DNA of 64,000 bases, taken from the NCBI GenBank assembly GCA_965242845.1, contig CBDETC010000001.1, positions 562,855 to 626,854 on the forward strand. The letters run 5' to 3'. Below are positions 8,754 to 15,893 of the stretch, piece by piece. Origin of the DNA: RHLJ01 sp965242845. Its GTDB lineage: Bacteria; Bacteroidota; Rhodothermia; Balneolales; Balneolaceae. Each line of letters starts with the position of its first letter. Positions within the stretch are counted from its first letter, which is position 1. The notes under the pieces were generated by a model. The model was given only the letters and a program-made list of their open reading frames with translations, was not told the origin of the DNA and ran no database searches. The translations under genes were made by a program, and so were the position numbers.

Positions 8754-9214
8754 TTTGTGGTTGATCGATCGATCAAGCCTCTGCCTGTTTTGTTTATTTT
8801 ACCTTGTTTTATGAGTTCTAAAAGCGAAGCGTCAAGAATTCCGTTCACGAATCTTCCAGATTTTGCCGTAGAATATTTTTTTACGATCTCAATGGCTTCA
8901 TTGATCGTCACCTTTGTAGGAATTTCTTCGAAATAAAGGAATTCACAGAGCGCCATCCTAAGTACAATAAGATCAATCATTGCGAGTCGGTTTATATCCC
9001 AGTTTTGGATATGAGACTCAATGATTTCATTGAATGTTTTCTCATTCTCAAGGGTCTTAAAAAAAAGTTTCTCTGCGAAACGACGAACCTCTTTTTCTTT
9101 CCCCACCTGCTCCTTCATCACTGAATCAACGATATGTTGTGCAGTATCTCCACTTTGACGGAAGGCATAAATAGATTGAAGAACAGTTTCGCGAACGTGG
9201 CGACGATTAATCAT
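8750..9214 (-). CDS. nusB: Transcription antitermination factor NusB
   Basis: A 154-residue all-helical protein with the NusB pattern: an N-terminal RRHVRETVLQSIYAF segment and the C-terminal IPTKVTINEAIEIVKKYS and GRFVNGILD motifs. NusB with NusE (S10) binds boxA in rRNA leader RNA and keeps RNA polymerase elongating. It is the first gene of the minus-strand operon nusB, phosphatase, ychF. A TATCTTTG-type -7 box lies about 20 bases upstream of the ATG. The gene diverges from tRNA-Val. Confidence 0.95.
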   Translation of the reverse strand: MINRRHVRETVLQSIYAFRQSGDTAQHIVDSVMKEQVGKEKEVRRFAEKLFFKTLENEKTFNEIIESHIQNWDINRLAMIDLIVLRMALCEFLYFEEIPTKVTINEAIEIVKKYSTAKSGRFVNGILDASLLELIKQGKINKTGRGLIDRSTTK

Positions 9215-9234
9215 GAACTAAATTATTGGGAGCG

Positions 9235-9242
9235 CAAAGATA
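9235..9242 (-). promoter_or_regulatory. -7 promoter box of nusB
   Basis: On the minus strand this reads TATCTTTG, an exact match to the Bacteroidota -7 consensus TAnnTTTG, 20 bases upstream of the nusB ATG. No clear TTG was found at the usual distance upstream of it. Confidence 0.6.
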
Positions 9243-9272
9243 CGGTTTTGATTCATTCCCTAAAAAGAAAGA

Positions 9273-9304
9273 TTGATGTATTTATAAAGGGTTCTTTATC
9301 TTTG
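9273..9304 (+). promoter_or_regulatory. Bacteroidota-type promoter of tRNA-Val
   Basis: TTG at 9273-9275 is followed after 21 bases by TATCTTTG at 9297-9304, the -33/-7 pattern of the main Bacteroidota sigma factor. The mature tRNA starts eight bases further on, which suits a very short leader. Confidence 0.7.
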
Positions 9305-9311
9305 GAGCTAT

Positions 9312-9385
9312 GCGTTCTTAGCTCAGTTGGTTAGAGCGCCACGTTGACATCGTGGAGGTCGGCAGTTCGAATCTGCCAGAACGCA
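9312..9385 (+). tRNA. tRNA-Val (GAC anticodon)
   Basis: A 74-base cloverleaf: acceptor GCGTTCT pairing with AGAACGC, D arm GCTC...GAGC, anticodon stem CCACG/CGTGG around the loop TTGACAT (anticodon GAC, valine), T arm GGCAG-TTCGAAT-CTGCC and discriminator A. CCA is not encoded. It lies between nusB and the histidine kinase, whose 3' end begins two bases later on the other strand. Confidence 0.97.
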
Positions 9386-9386
9386 C

Positions 9387-11474
9387 TTACTCATCCTTCT
9401 TAAATCGAAAAGCAAACTCTGATCCTGATTCGGTAGATACTTCAAGAGTCCCATTCAGTTGCTTGGTAAGAGTCTTCACTAATTTCATACCAAGTGATCT
9501 GGTTTTTTTAGGACTTTCCATATCAAAACCTACTCCATTATCCCTGATAATAAATAATAGGTGGTCACTTTCTTTCTTGAAAAGTATCTGAACTATTCCT
9601 TCTTCTCTATCAGAGAAAGCATGTTTGTACGAATTCGTTAATACCTCGTTCAGAATAAGTCCACATGGAATAGCCTGTGTGATTGGGAGGTAGATTTCAT
9701 CCATCTCAAATTGTATATCTACAGGAACAGATTGTGAACCCATAGCCTGCTTAACAGTCCTTGCAAGTTCCTTAATATAATTTTCGACTTTAATCTCAGA
9801 AAAATCCTCGGTGTCATAAAGTTTCTCATGAACCAGAGCGATCGACTGTATCCTCATTTGACTGTCCTTAAGAATCGTAATCGCATCTTCATTATTCACG
9901 GTGTACGATTGCAATTCCAGTAAACCTGTAATTACAGCAAGGTTATTTTTAACCCGATGATGAATCTCAGCTAATAAAACTTCTTTCTCTTTTAAAGATG
10001 ACCGAAGCTGCTCTTCAATATTTTTCCGGTCTGTGATATCAACATAAATGCCATACTTGTACAACATGTTATTATCAATGATAATAGGAACGGCATAAAT
10101 GATTACATCAATAAGCTCTCCACTTTTAGACTTTCGCTTGGTGACCAGGTCTTCCACATAAGGAGTTTCTGAAAGTTGTTTAGCCTCTGGTATATCCTGT
10201 TCGGGAACTATAAGTCTATCCAGCTCCAGCCCTTCAATCTCAGCTACGGTATATCCAAATAGCTCTTCAAACCCTTTATTAACCTCAATTACCTCATTAT
10301 GCTTATTAAGCAATGCAATGCCTAAAGGAGAGGTATTAAACAAATCATTTAATAGGTGTTCTCTCTTTTTAAGTTCTTCTTCAGCTAGCTTTCGTTCAGA
10401 TATATCCCGTTCAATAATGATCAGAACTTCCTGCTCGAAATAAATTCCTTTACTAACTAATAACTCGGTAGGGAAAACTTCTCCATTTATCTTCTTGCCC
10501 CACCCATCCAGTTTTTGTGAGCCCTTATTACCTTCACTTTCGCTTATCTGCTTTAAGCGTTCAGGATCAAACTTTCCGGCTGCACCAAGTATTTTATGAT
10601 CTGCACCTATGATTTCAGAAACTTTGTAGCCATAAGTCAACTCTGTGCCCTTATTTGCTCCTACTATAATACCGTCGTCATTAATCAGGTATATGGCATC
10701 GCTGATGGAATCAAACAAATCACGGAAGCTCTGCATACTCCTCTGCACTTTATTTAGTGCTTTTACTCTATCTGTGATATCAATAACCAAGGAATAAGTT
10801 GAAACCAAACCACCATGCGCATCAAAGAGGTAAGAGTTATACCATTCGCAATAAATCACCTTACCTGATTTGGTAACATTACGATTAACTACAGACTTAC
10901 TTTTGATCTTGTCTTTAATTGTACGGGCAAATTCCTGGCTTACCAGGGGAAGGTCTTCCCTATGAACAAACTCCTTAAGTAAGTTGGGATGTTTTACAGC
11001 TTCTTCCTGAGTCCAGCCAAATATCTGTTCTGCTTTAGGCGACCACCTTAGAATTCTGTGATTACTATCCCACTCTATCTCTCCCATAGGAAAATCAATA
11101 AACTCTACAGGGCTGGAAAGCTGAAATTCCTGGTTTACATTAAACTGAGTTTGAACTATATCATGAGCAACAACCAATTTACAGGGCTTTCCATGATAGT
11201 TTATCAGGTGGGATGAGAATTGAACTAACTGGTTCTCAGATCCCTGTATATCAAATTCCCATATTCTATTCGATAATGATTGGTTATCAAATGACTTATG
11301 GTATAACGATGACACTTCGCTCCCTAACTCAAAGAGTTTTTTACCTAAAATCTCTTCCTTCTCAAGCCCTAAACGTTGAACGGTATTTTCGTTTACATCC
11401 AGTATTTCCAAAGAGATTTGGTCGCATACAAACATACATTGCGTCCCAAAGAAAGTGTCTTCGTTTTGCGACAT
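9387..11474 (-). CDS. Soluble multi-PAS sensor histidine kinase (HisKA_2 type)
   Basis: A 695-residue kinase without transmembrane segments, so the signal is probably cytoplasmic. Four PAS-like domains occupy residues of about 15-115, 130-240, 245-370 and 375-490; the last three end in the typical DITDR or DISER connector. The dimerisation and phosphotransfer helix carries AEIHHRVKNNLAVITGLLELQ (histidine near 503), characteristic of the HisKA_2/HWE-like group. The ATPase domain follows with NEVLTNSYKHAF (N box) and DNGVGFD (G1 box), then SLGMKLVKTL. No response regulator is adjacent, so it is an orphan kinase here. Its 3' end abuts tRNA-Val. Confidence 0.93.
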   Translation of the reverse strand: MSQNEDTFFGTQCMFVCDQISLEILDVNENTVQRLGLEKEEILGKKLFELGSEVSSLYHKSFDNQSLSNRIWEFDIQGSENQLVQFSSHLINYHGKPCKLVVAHDIVQTQFNVNQEFQLSSPVEFIDFPMGEIEWDSNHRILRWSPKAEQIFGWTQEEAVKHPNLLKEFVHREDLPLVSQEFARTIKDKIKSKSVVNRNVTKSGKVIYCEWYNSYLFDAHGGLVSTYSLVIDITDRVKALNKVQRSMQSFRDLFDSISDAIYLINDDGIIVGANKGTELTYGYKVSEIIGADHKILGAAGKFDPERLKQISESEGNKGSQKLDGWGKKINGEVFPTELLVSKGIYFEQEVLIIIERDISERKLAEEELKKREHLLNDLFNTSPLGIALLNKHNEVIEVNKGFEELFGYTVAEIEGLELDRLIVPEQDIPEAKQLSETPYVEDLVTKRKSKSGELIDVIIYAVPIIIDNNMLYKYGIYVDITDRKNIEEQLRSSLKEKEVLLAEIHHRVKNNLAVITGLLELQSYTVNNEDAITILKDSQMRIQSIALVHEKLYDTEDFSEIKVENYIKELARTVKQAMGSQSVPVDIQFEMDEIYLPITQAIPCGLILNEVLTNSYKHAFSDREEGIVQILFKKESDHLLFIIRDNGVGFDMESPKKTRSLGMKLVKTLTKQLNGTLEVSTESGSEFAFRFKKDE

Positions 11475-11592
11475 CCAGACTTTTTCGAATTATATCATTG
11501 CGCTTGAATATCAGACGTTATTCGTTCTTTTACCAAATAAATATTTAGAACAAATTAGATAAGCTAACAATGTGCTTAATTTTGATTTTTTT

Positions 11593-11600
11593 TATCTTTG
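11593..11600 (+). promoter_or_regulatory. -7 promoter box of the thrS operon
   Basis: TATCTTTG matches the TAnnTTTG box exactly and lies 33 bases before the thrS ATG in an AT-rich stretch. A matching upstream TTG is not obvious. Confidence 0.6.
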
Positions 11601-11633
11601 CATCCTTAAAAAAAGAACTTTTTCACCAGTTTA

Positions 11634-13583
11634 ATGCCGAATAAAAATATTACTGTTACTCTTCCAGATGGATCAACAAGAGAATACAATGAAGGGGTAA
11701 CAGGACTTGAGATCGCAGAATCTATTTCATCAGGACTTGCAAGGGTAGCTCTCAGTGTTACTGTTAGTGGTGAAATATTGGATTTAAGTCGACCTATTAA
11801 TGAAGACGCAACCGTTTCGATAAATACCTGGGATTCAGAGGACGGACAATATACATTTTGGCATTCTTCAGCTCATTTACTTGCTGAAGCAGTTCAAGAG
11901 CTTTATCCGGAAGCTCAATTTGGAATTGGCCCTCCTATCGAAACTGGCTTCTATTACGACATTGATTTCGGAGACAAACAAATTACCCAGGACGATCTGG
12001 CAAAAATTGAACAGAAGTTTCTTGAGGTAGCCAGAAGAAAATCTAGTTTTGAGCGCAAAGAAATTTCAAAAGAAGAAGCCCTCTCCTTTTATAATGATAA
12101 AGGAAATGGATATAAAGTTGATCTCATCGAAGGTTTGGAGGATGGAGATATCACCTTTTATACTCAAGGGAACTTTACTGATTTATGTAAGGGGCCGCAC
12201 ATTCCTAACACAGGAATAGTTAAAGCAATCAAGCTTACAAATCTTGCAGGCGCCTACTGGCGTGGAGATGTAAACAGTAAACAACTTACGCGTATTTATG
12301 GTGTCAGCTTTCCAAAGCAAAAAATGCTGGATGAATACCTGATTCAGGTTGAAGAGGCAAAAAAACGAGATCATAGAAAGCTTGGAAAGGAACTCGGCCT
12401 ATTCATGTTTGATAAGATGGTGGGTCAGGGACTTCCAGTTTGGAAACCTAAAGGAACTACTCTTCGCCGTACCCTGGAGAAATTTTTGACGGAAGAGCTT
12501 TTGAAAAGAGGATATCAAGAGGTAATTACTCCTCATATAGGGAATATTGAACTCTACAGAACATCCGGGCATTATCCCTACTATTCCGATTCTCAATTTG
12601 CTCCTATCCAGGTTGAAGATGAGATGTACATGCTTAAGCCCATGAACTGTCCTCATCACCATAGAATTTATTCTTCTGAGATGAGATCGTACCGAGACCT
12701 TCCCCTTCGCCTTGCCGAATTTGGTTCGGTATATCGCTATGAACAATCAGGTGAGCTGAGTGGTCTATCTCGTGTTAGGGGATTCACACAGGATGATGCA
12801 CATATCTATTGTACTGAAGATCAGCTTAAATCAGAGCTTAAGAATGCCATTGAGCTTACACAACTTGTGTTTAAAACTTTTGGAATGCCGGTTAAAACCC
12901 GACTCTCTTTCAGAGATCCTGACAATACCGATAAATACGCTGGTTCGAATGAAATGTGGGAACTGGCAGAAAGGAATATCCACGAGGTAGCAGAAGAGAT
13001 AGATCTTGATTACTTCATCGGTGTCGGAGAAGCTGCATTCTATGGCCCAAAATTTGATTTCATCGTTCGGGATGCTATTGGAAGAAAGTGGCAGTTGGGA
13101 ACAGTACAGGTCGACTACGTAATGCCTGAACGCTTCGATCTAACTTACATCGGTTCTGATAATGAGAAACATCGACCCGTAATTATACACAGGGCACCTT
13201 TTGGTTCTATGGAAAGATTCACAAGTATCCTAATCGAACACTTTGCTGGAGATTTCCCAGTGTGGCTCTCTCCTGAACAAGTACGGATATTACCGATTTC
13301 AGATACTCAGAATGAATATGCGAAGCTATGCGCGCAACAACTTCTTGATTCAAATGTAAGAGTCACCGTTGATGAAAGAAGCGAACAAATTGGCGCTAAA
13401 ATTAGGGATGCTGAAACTGCTAAGATTCCATATATGTTAATCATTGGGGCAAAAGAACAGAAATCAGGCACTGTTTCAGTACGCCGACATAAAAAAGGTG
13501 ATATTGGAACTTTCGAATTTTCTGAGTTTCTTTCGAACCTGAACAACGAAATAGATCAAAAAACACTACCAAACGAAAACTAA
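11634..13583 (+). CDS. thrS: Threonyl-tRNA synthetase
   Basis: A 649-residue class II synthetase charging tRNA-Thr, full length. Order: TGS domain (1-62), the N2 editing domain with HSSAHLLAEAV (about 78-88) and the DLCKGPH motif with its conserved Cys and His, the catalytic core with MNCPHH (about 337; zinc-binding Cys), motif 2 with YRYEQSGELSGLSRVRGF, and motif 3 in IHRAPFGSMERF. The anticodon-binding domain (about 545-640) begins VRILPIS. Both proofreading and catalytic parts are intact. It heads the conserved thrS-infC-rpmI-rplT-pheS-pheT block. Confidence 0.98.
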   Translation: MPNKNITVTLPDGSTREYNEGVTGLEIAESISSGLARVALSVTVSGEILDLSRPINEDATVSINTWDSEDGQYTFWHSSAHLLAEAVQELYPEAQFGIGPPIETGFYYDIDFGDKQITQDDLAKIEQKFLEVARRKSSFERKEISKEEALSFYNDKGNGYKVDLIEGLEDGDITFYTQGNFTDLCKGPHIPNTGIVKAIKLTNLAGAYWRGDVNSKQLTRIYGVSFPKQKMLDEYLIQVEEAKKRDHRKLGKELGLFMFDKMVGQGLPVWKPKGTTLRRTLEKFLTEELLKRGYQEVITPHIGNIELYRTSGHYPYYSDSQFAPIQVEDEMYMLKPMNCPHHHRIYSSEMRSYRDLPLRLAEFGSVYRYEQSGELSGLSRVRGFTQDDAHIYCTEDQLKSELKNAIELTQLVFKTFGMPVKTRLSFRDPDNTDKYAGSNEMWELAERNIHEVAEEIDLDYFIGVGEAAFYGPKFDFIVRDAIGRKWQLGTVQVDYVMPERFDLTYIGSDNEKHRPVIIHRAPFGSMERFTSILIEHFAGDFPVWLSPEQVRILPISDTQNEYAKLCAQQLLDSNVRVTVDERSEQIGAKIRDAETAKIPYMLIIGAKEQKSGTVSVRRHKKGDIGTFEFSEFLSNLNNEIDQKTLPNEN

Positions 13584-13587
13584 ATAC

Positions 13588-13593
13588 AGAGGA
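13588..13593 (+). promoter_or_regulatory. Ribosome-binding site that fixes the infC start
   Basis: AGAGGA lies five bases before ATC at 13599. The site between the thrS stop and this codon is the only good Shine-Dalgarno match upstream of infC, and it supports an AUC start there instead of the TTG at 13647. Confidence 0.65.
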
Positions 13594-13598
13594 AAACC

Positions 13599-14135
13599 AT
13601 CAAAAGAAGAAATTTCAGAGGACCTGTAAAAGAAGACAGGCCACGATTGAATGATGAGATTAAAGCGATGCAATTACGGGTAATCAAACCCGATGGAGGA
13701 CACGAAATAACTAATTCTGACAGAGCTCTACAAATTGCAGAGTCTTATAACCTGGACTTGGTCGAAATTGCACCTAACGCAAACCCTCCTGTTTGTAAGG
13801 TCATCGACTATGGAAAATACCAGTACGAGAAAAAGAAGAAAGAGAAAGAAGCCAAGAAAAAACAACATACTGTTACGGTAAAAGAACTACGATTCCGCCC
13901 TAACACCGACGATCATGATCTTGAATTCAAAACCAGGCATGCCCGGGAATTCCTTGAAAGTGGCGACAAAGTAAAAGCATCGGTTCAATTTAGAGGGCGA
14001 GATATGCTTTATACTGAAAAAGGAGAATTGCTTCTCTTAAAGCTAGCCAAAAGCCTGGAAGACGTTTCAAAAATTGAATCGAAGCCAAATCTTGAAGGCC
14101 GACGAATGATCATGATTTTAACCCCTATGAAATAG
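13599..14135 (+). CDS. infC: Translation initiation factor IF-3, probable AUC start
   Basis: IF-3 checks initiator tRNA and start codon on the 30S subunit. No in-frame ATG or GTG exists between the thrS stop (13581-13583) and the conserved domain. TTG at 13647 would begin the protein at LNDEI and remove the conserved basic N-terminus. Reading from ATC at 13599 gives 178 residues starting IKRRNFRGPVKEDRPRLNDE, a normal IF-3 beginning, with AGAGGA five bases upstream. The body has the N-domain (ALQIAESYNLDLVEIAPNA, NPPVCKVIDYGKYQYE), the lysine-rich linker (KKKKEKEAKKKQ) and the C-domain (VKELRFRPNTDDHDLEFK). Enteric infC uses AUU, which lets IF-3 repress its own mRNA; the same control is likely here. 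Confidence 0.93.
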   Translation: MKRRNFRGPVKEDRPRLNDEIKAMQLRVIKPDGGHEITNSDRALQIAESYNLDLVEIAPNANPPVCKVIDYGKYQYEKKKKEKEAKKKQHTVTVKELRFRPNTDDHDLEFKTRHAREFLESGDKVKASVQFRGRDMLYTEKGELLLLKLAKSLEDVSKIESKPNLEGRRMIMILTPMK

Positions 14136-14212
14136 GCAATATCCGTTGCTTAGGCCTTGATTAATACCTATCTTTCCGGTCTTTAAATTTTCACAAAGCA
14201 AGTGGACTTATA

Positions 14213-14413
14213 ATGCCTAAAATGAAAAGTAATAGTGGGGCAAAAAAGCGGTTTAAGGTTACCGGTTCCGGTAAAATTAAACGTAAGAAAGCTTTTAAGC
14301 GTCATATTCTTACTAAGAAGAGCAGTAAAACCAAAAGAAATTTGGGACAAGCCACTCTTGTAGCTGAAGCTGATGTTGCAAGAGTTAAGGAAATGATTCC
14401 CAACAAATTTTAA
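14213..14413 (+). CDS. rpmI: 50S ribosomal protein L35
   Basis: A 66-residue very basic protein, standard length for bL35, beginning MPKMKSNSGAKKRFKVTGSG with the usual KAFKRHILTKKS segment. It sits between infC and rplT, the invariant order in most bacteria. The 77-base infC-rpmI gap could hold an L20-binding leader, but no structure could be assigned by eye. A weak TATCTTTC stretch occurs inside this gap. Confidence 0.97.
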   Translation: MPKMKSNSGAKKRFKVTGSGKIKRKKAFKRHILTKKSSKTKRNLGQATLVAEADVARVKEMIPNKF

Positions 14414-14431
14414 TCCTATAATCTAGACAAA

Positions 14432-14779
14432 ATGCCACGATCACTAAATTTGGTGGCTTCCCGTCGCCGTCGCAAGAAGATTCTAAATCAAGCGAAAGGT
14501 TACTGGGGCAAGCGAAAAAATGTTTACACGATTGCGAAAAATGCGGTTGAAAAAGGTCTTCAGTACCAATACCGCGATAGAAAAAATCGCAAGCGTGTTT
14601 TCAGAAGATTATGGATTGTTAGAATCAACGCCGCAGCGCGACTAAACGGAACGACCTATTCTAAGCTTATGCATGCCATGAGCCAAAAGAATATGGAAAT
14701 CAACCGTAAGGTCCTGGCAGATTTAGCAATACATGATGCAGAAACGTTTGCTGCCATTGTAAAGGAAGCCCACGCGTAA
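14432..14779 (+). CDS. rplT: 50S ribosomal protein L20
   Basis: A 115-residue bL20, beginning MPRSLNLVASRRRRKKILNQ. The usual AKGYWGKRKNVYTIAKNAVEKG and YRDRKNRKRVFRRLWIVRINAAAR blocks are present. L20 is needed early in 50S assembly and in many bacteria represses the infC-rpmI-rplT message by binding its leader. A hairpin terminator follows the gene, so the ribosomal part of the cluster can end here. Confidence 0.97.
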   Translation: MPRSLNLVASRRRRKKILNQAKGYWGKRKNVYTIAKNAVEKGLQYQYRDRKNRKRVFRRLWIVRINAAARLNGTTYSKLMHAMSQKNMEINRKVLADLAIHDAETFAAIVKEAHA

Positions 14780-14801
14780 TTGCAAACTTGCTATTTTAAG
14801 A

Positions 14802-14841
14802 GCCGGTAAATCTTATTCATGTAGGTTTACCGGTTTTTTTA
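14802..14841 (+). terminator. Rho-independent terminator after rplT
   Basis: The stem CCGGTAAA...TTTACCGG encloses a loop of about 15 bases and is followed by a run of seven T residues. It separates the ribosomal protein genes from pheS. Confidence 0.85.
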
Positions 14842-14847
14842 TTTTTG
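14840..14847 (+). promoter_or_regulatory. Possible -7 box of pheS
   Basis: TATTTTTG fits TAnnTTTG, overlaps the end of the rplT terminator and lies 26 bases before the pheS ATG. It suggests independent transcription of pheS-pheT and the genes after them. Confidence 0.45.
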
Positions 14848-14872
14848 CACCAGAATACACTCATTCATATTC

Positions 14873-15880
14873 ATGCTAGATAGAATTGATCAACTAAAAA
14901 AAGAAATCGAAAGCTTTGTAATTCAAGATTCGGAGGAACTTGAGAACTTTCGATTAGAATTTCTTTCCCGTAATGGGCGCATACAGTCAATGTTTAAAGA
15001 CCTTGGCTCTGCACCAAAAGAAGATCGTGCCGCAATTGGTAAAGGAATGAATGAGGTCAAACAGTTAGCACAATCAAAGTTTGACGATACAAAGAAATCT
15101 TTTGGTGCCAATACCAATACAACCAAAAGTGCTTTAGATGATATCACTCTTCCAGCACCTGCTATTCCGATAGGGTCCCTTCATCCACTCACCAAGACAT
15201 TGGATGAGATGAAAAATATCTTTTATCGATTAGGATTTACTATCGCTGATGGACCAGAAGTTGAAGATGACTTCCACAACTTCACTGCCCTTAACTTCCC
15301 TCCTAATCACCCAGCGCGTGATGAGCAGGATACTTTTTTTGTTAGAAAGAGCGATGATCCTAATATGATGGATCTTGTTCTTAGGACTCACACCTCTCCG
15401 GTACAAATTAGACTAATGGAAAATACGACTCCTCCGATCCGGTCAATCATGCCAGGAAGAGTATATAGGAATGAAGCAGTTTCTCCGAAATCCTATTTCT
15501 TGTTTCACCAGGTAGAAGCTTTGTATGTAGATGAAAACGTAAGCGTTGCCGACTTAAAAGAAACGCTCATTACTTTTGTAAAGCTGATGTACGGAAGCGA
15601 TGTCAAATATCGATTGCGTCCAGGTTTCTTCCCTTTTACCGAACCAAGTCTTGAACTGGATATCTGGTGGGGTTCTGAAAAAGACGGAAAGTGGTTAGAG
15701 ATATTAGGTTCAGGGATGGTTGACCCCAATGTGTTTATAGCTTCCGGAATCGATCCTGAAAAGTATACTGGCTTTGCCTGGGGAATGGGAGTAGAACGAA
15801 TAGCCATTCTTAAATATGGCATTGACGATATTCGGACTTTTTACGAAAACGACATCCGGTTTTTAGAACAGTTTAATTAG
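14873..15880 (+). CDS. pheS: Phenylalanyl-tRNA synthetase alpha subunit
   Basis: A 335-residue catalytic subunit of the alpha2-beta2 synthetase. The N-terminal coiled coil covers residues 1-85. Class II motifs follow: GFTIADGPEVEDDFHNF (motif 1 region), HTSPVQIRLM and PGRVYRNEAVSPKSYFLFHQ (motif 2), and FAWGMGVERIAILKYGIDD (motif 3). The phenylalanine pocket segment PGFFPFTEPSLELDIWW is present. The length is typical. It is followed after 13 bases by pheT. Confidence 0.97.
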   Translation: MLDRIDQLKKEIESFVIQDSEELENFRLEFLSRNGRIQSMFKDLGSAPKEDRAAIGKGMNEVKQLAQSKFDDTKKSFGANTNTTKSALDDITLPAPAIPIGSLHPLTKTLDEMKNIFYRLGFTIADGPEVEDDFHNFTALNFPPNHPARDEQDTFFVRKSDDPNMMDLVLRTHTSPVQIRLMENTTPPIRSIMPGRVYRNEAVSPKSYFLFHQVEALYVDENVSVADLKETLITFVKLMYGSDVKYRLRPGFFPFTEPSLELDIWWGSEKDGKWLEILGSGMVDPNVFIASGIDPEKYTGFAWGMGVERIAILKYGIDDIRTFYENDIRFLEQFN

Positions 15881-15893
15881 TAGTCTCAGGTTC

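Noticed and set aside
13647..14135. TTG start for infC
   Set aside because: It removes the conserved basic N-terminus, and the only good ribosome-binding site is 50 bases upstream before ATC.
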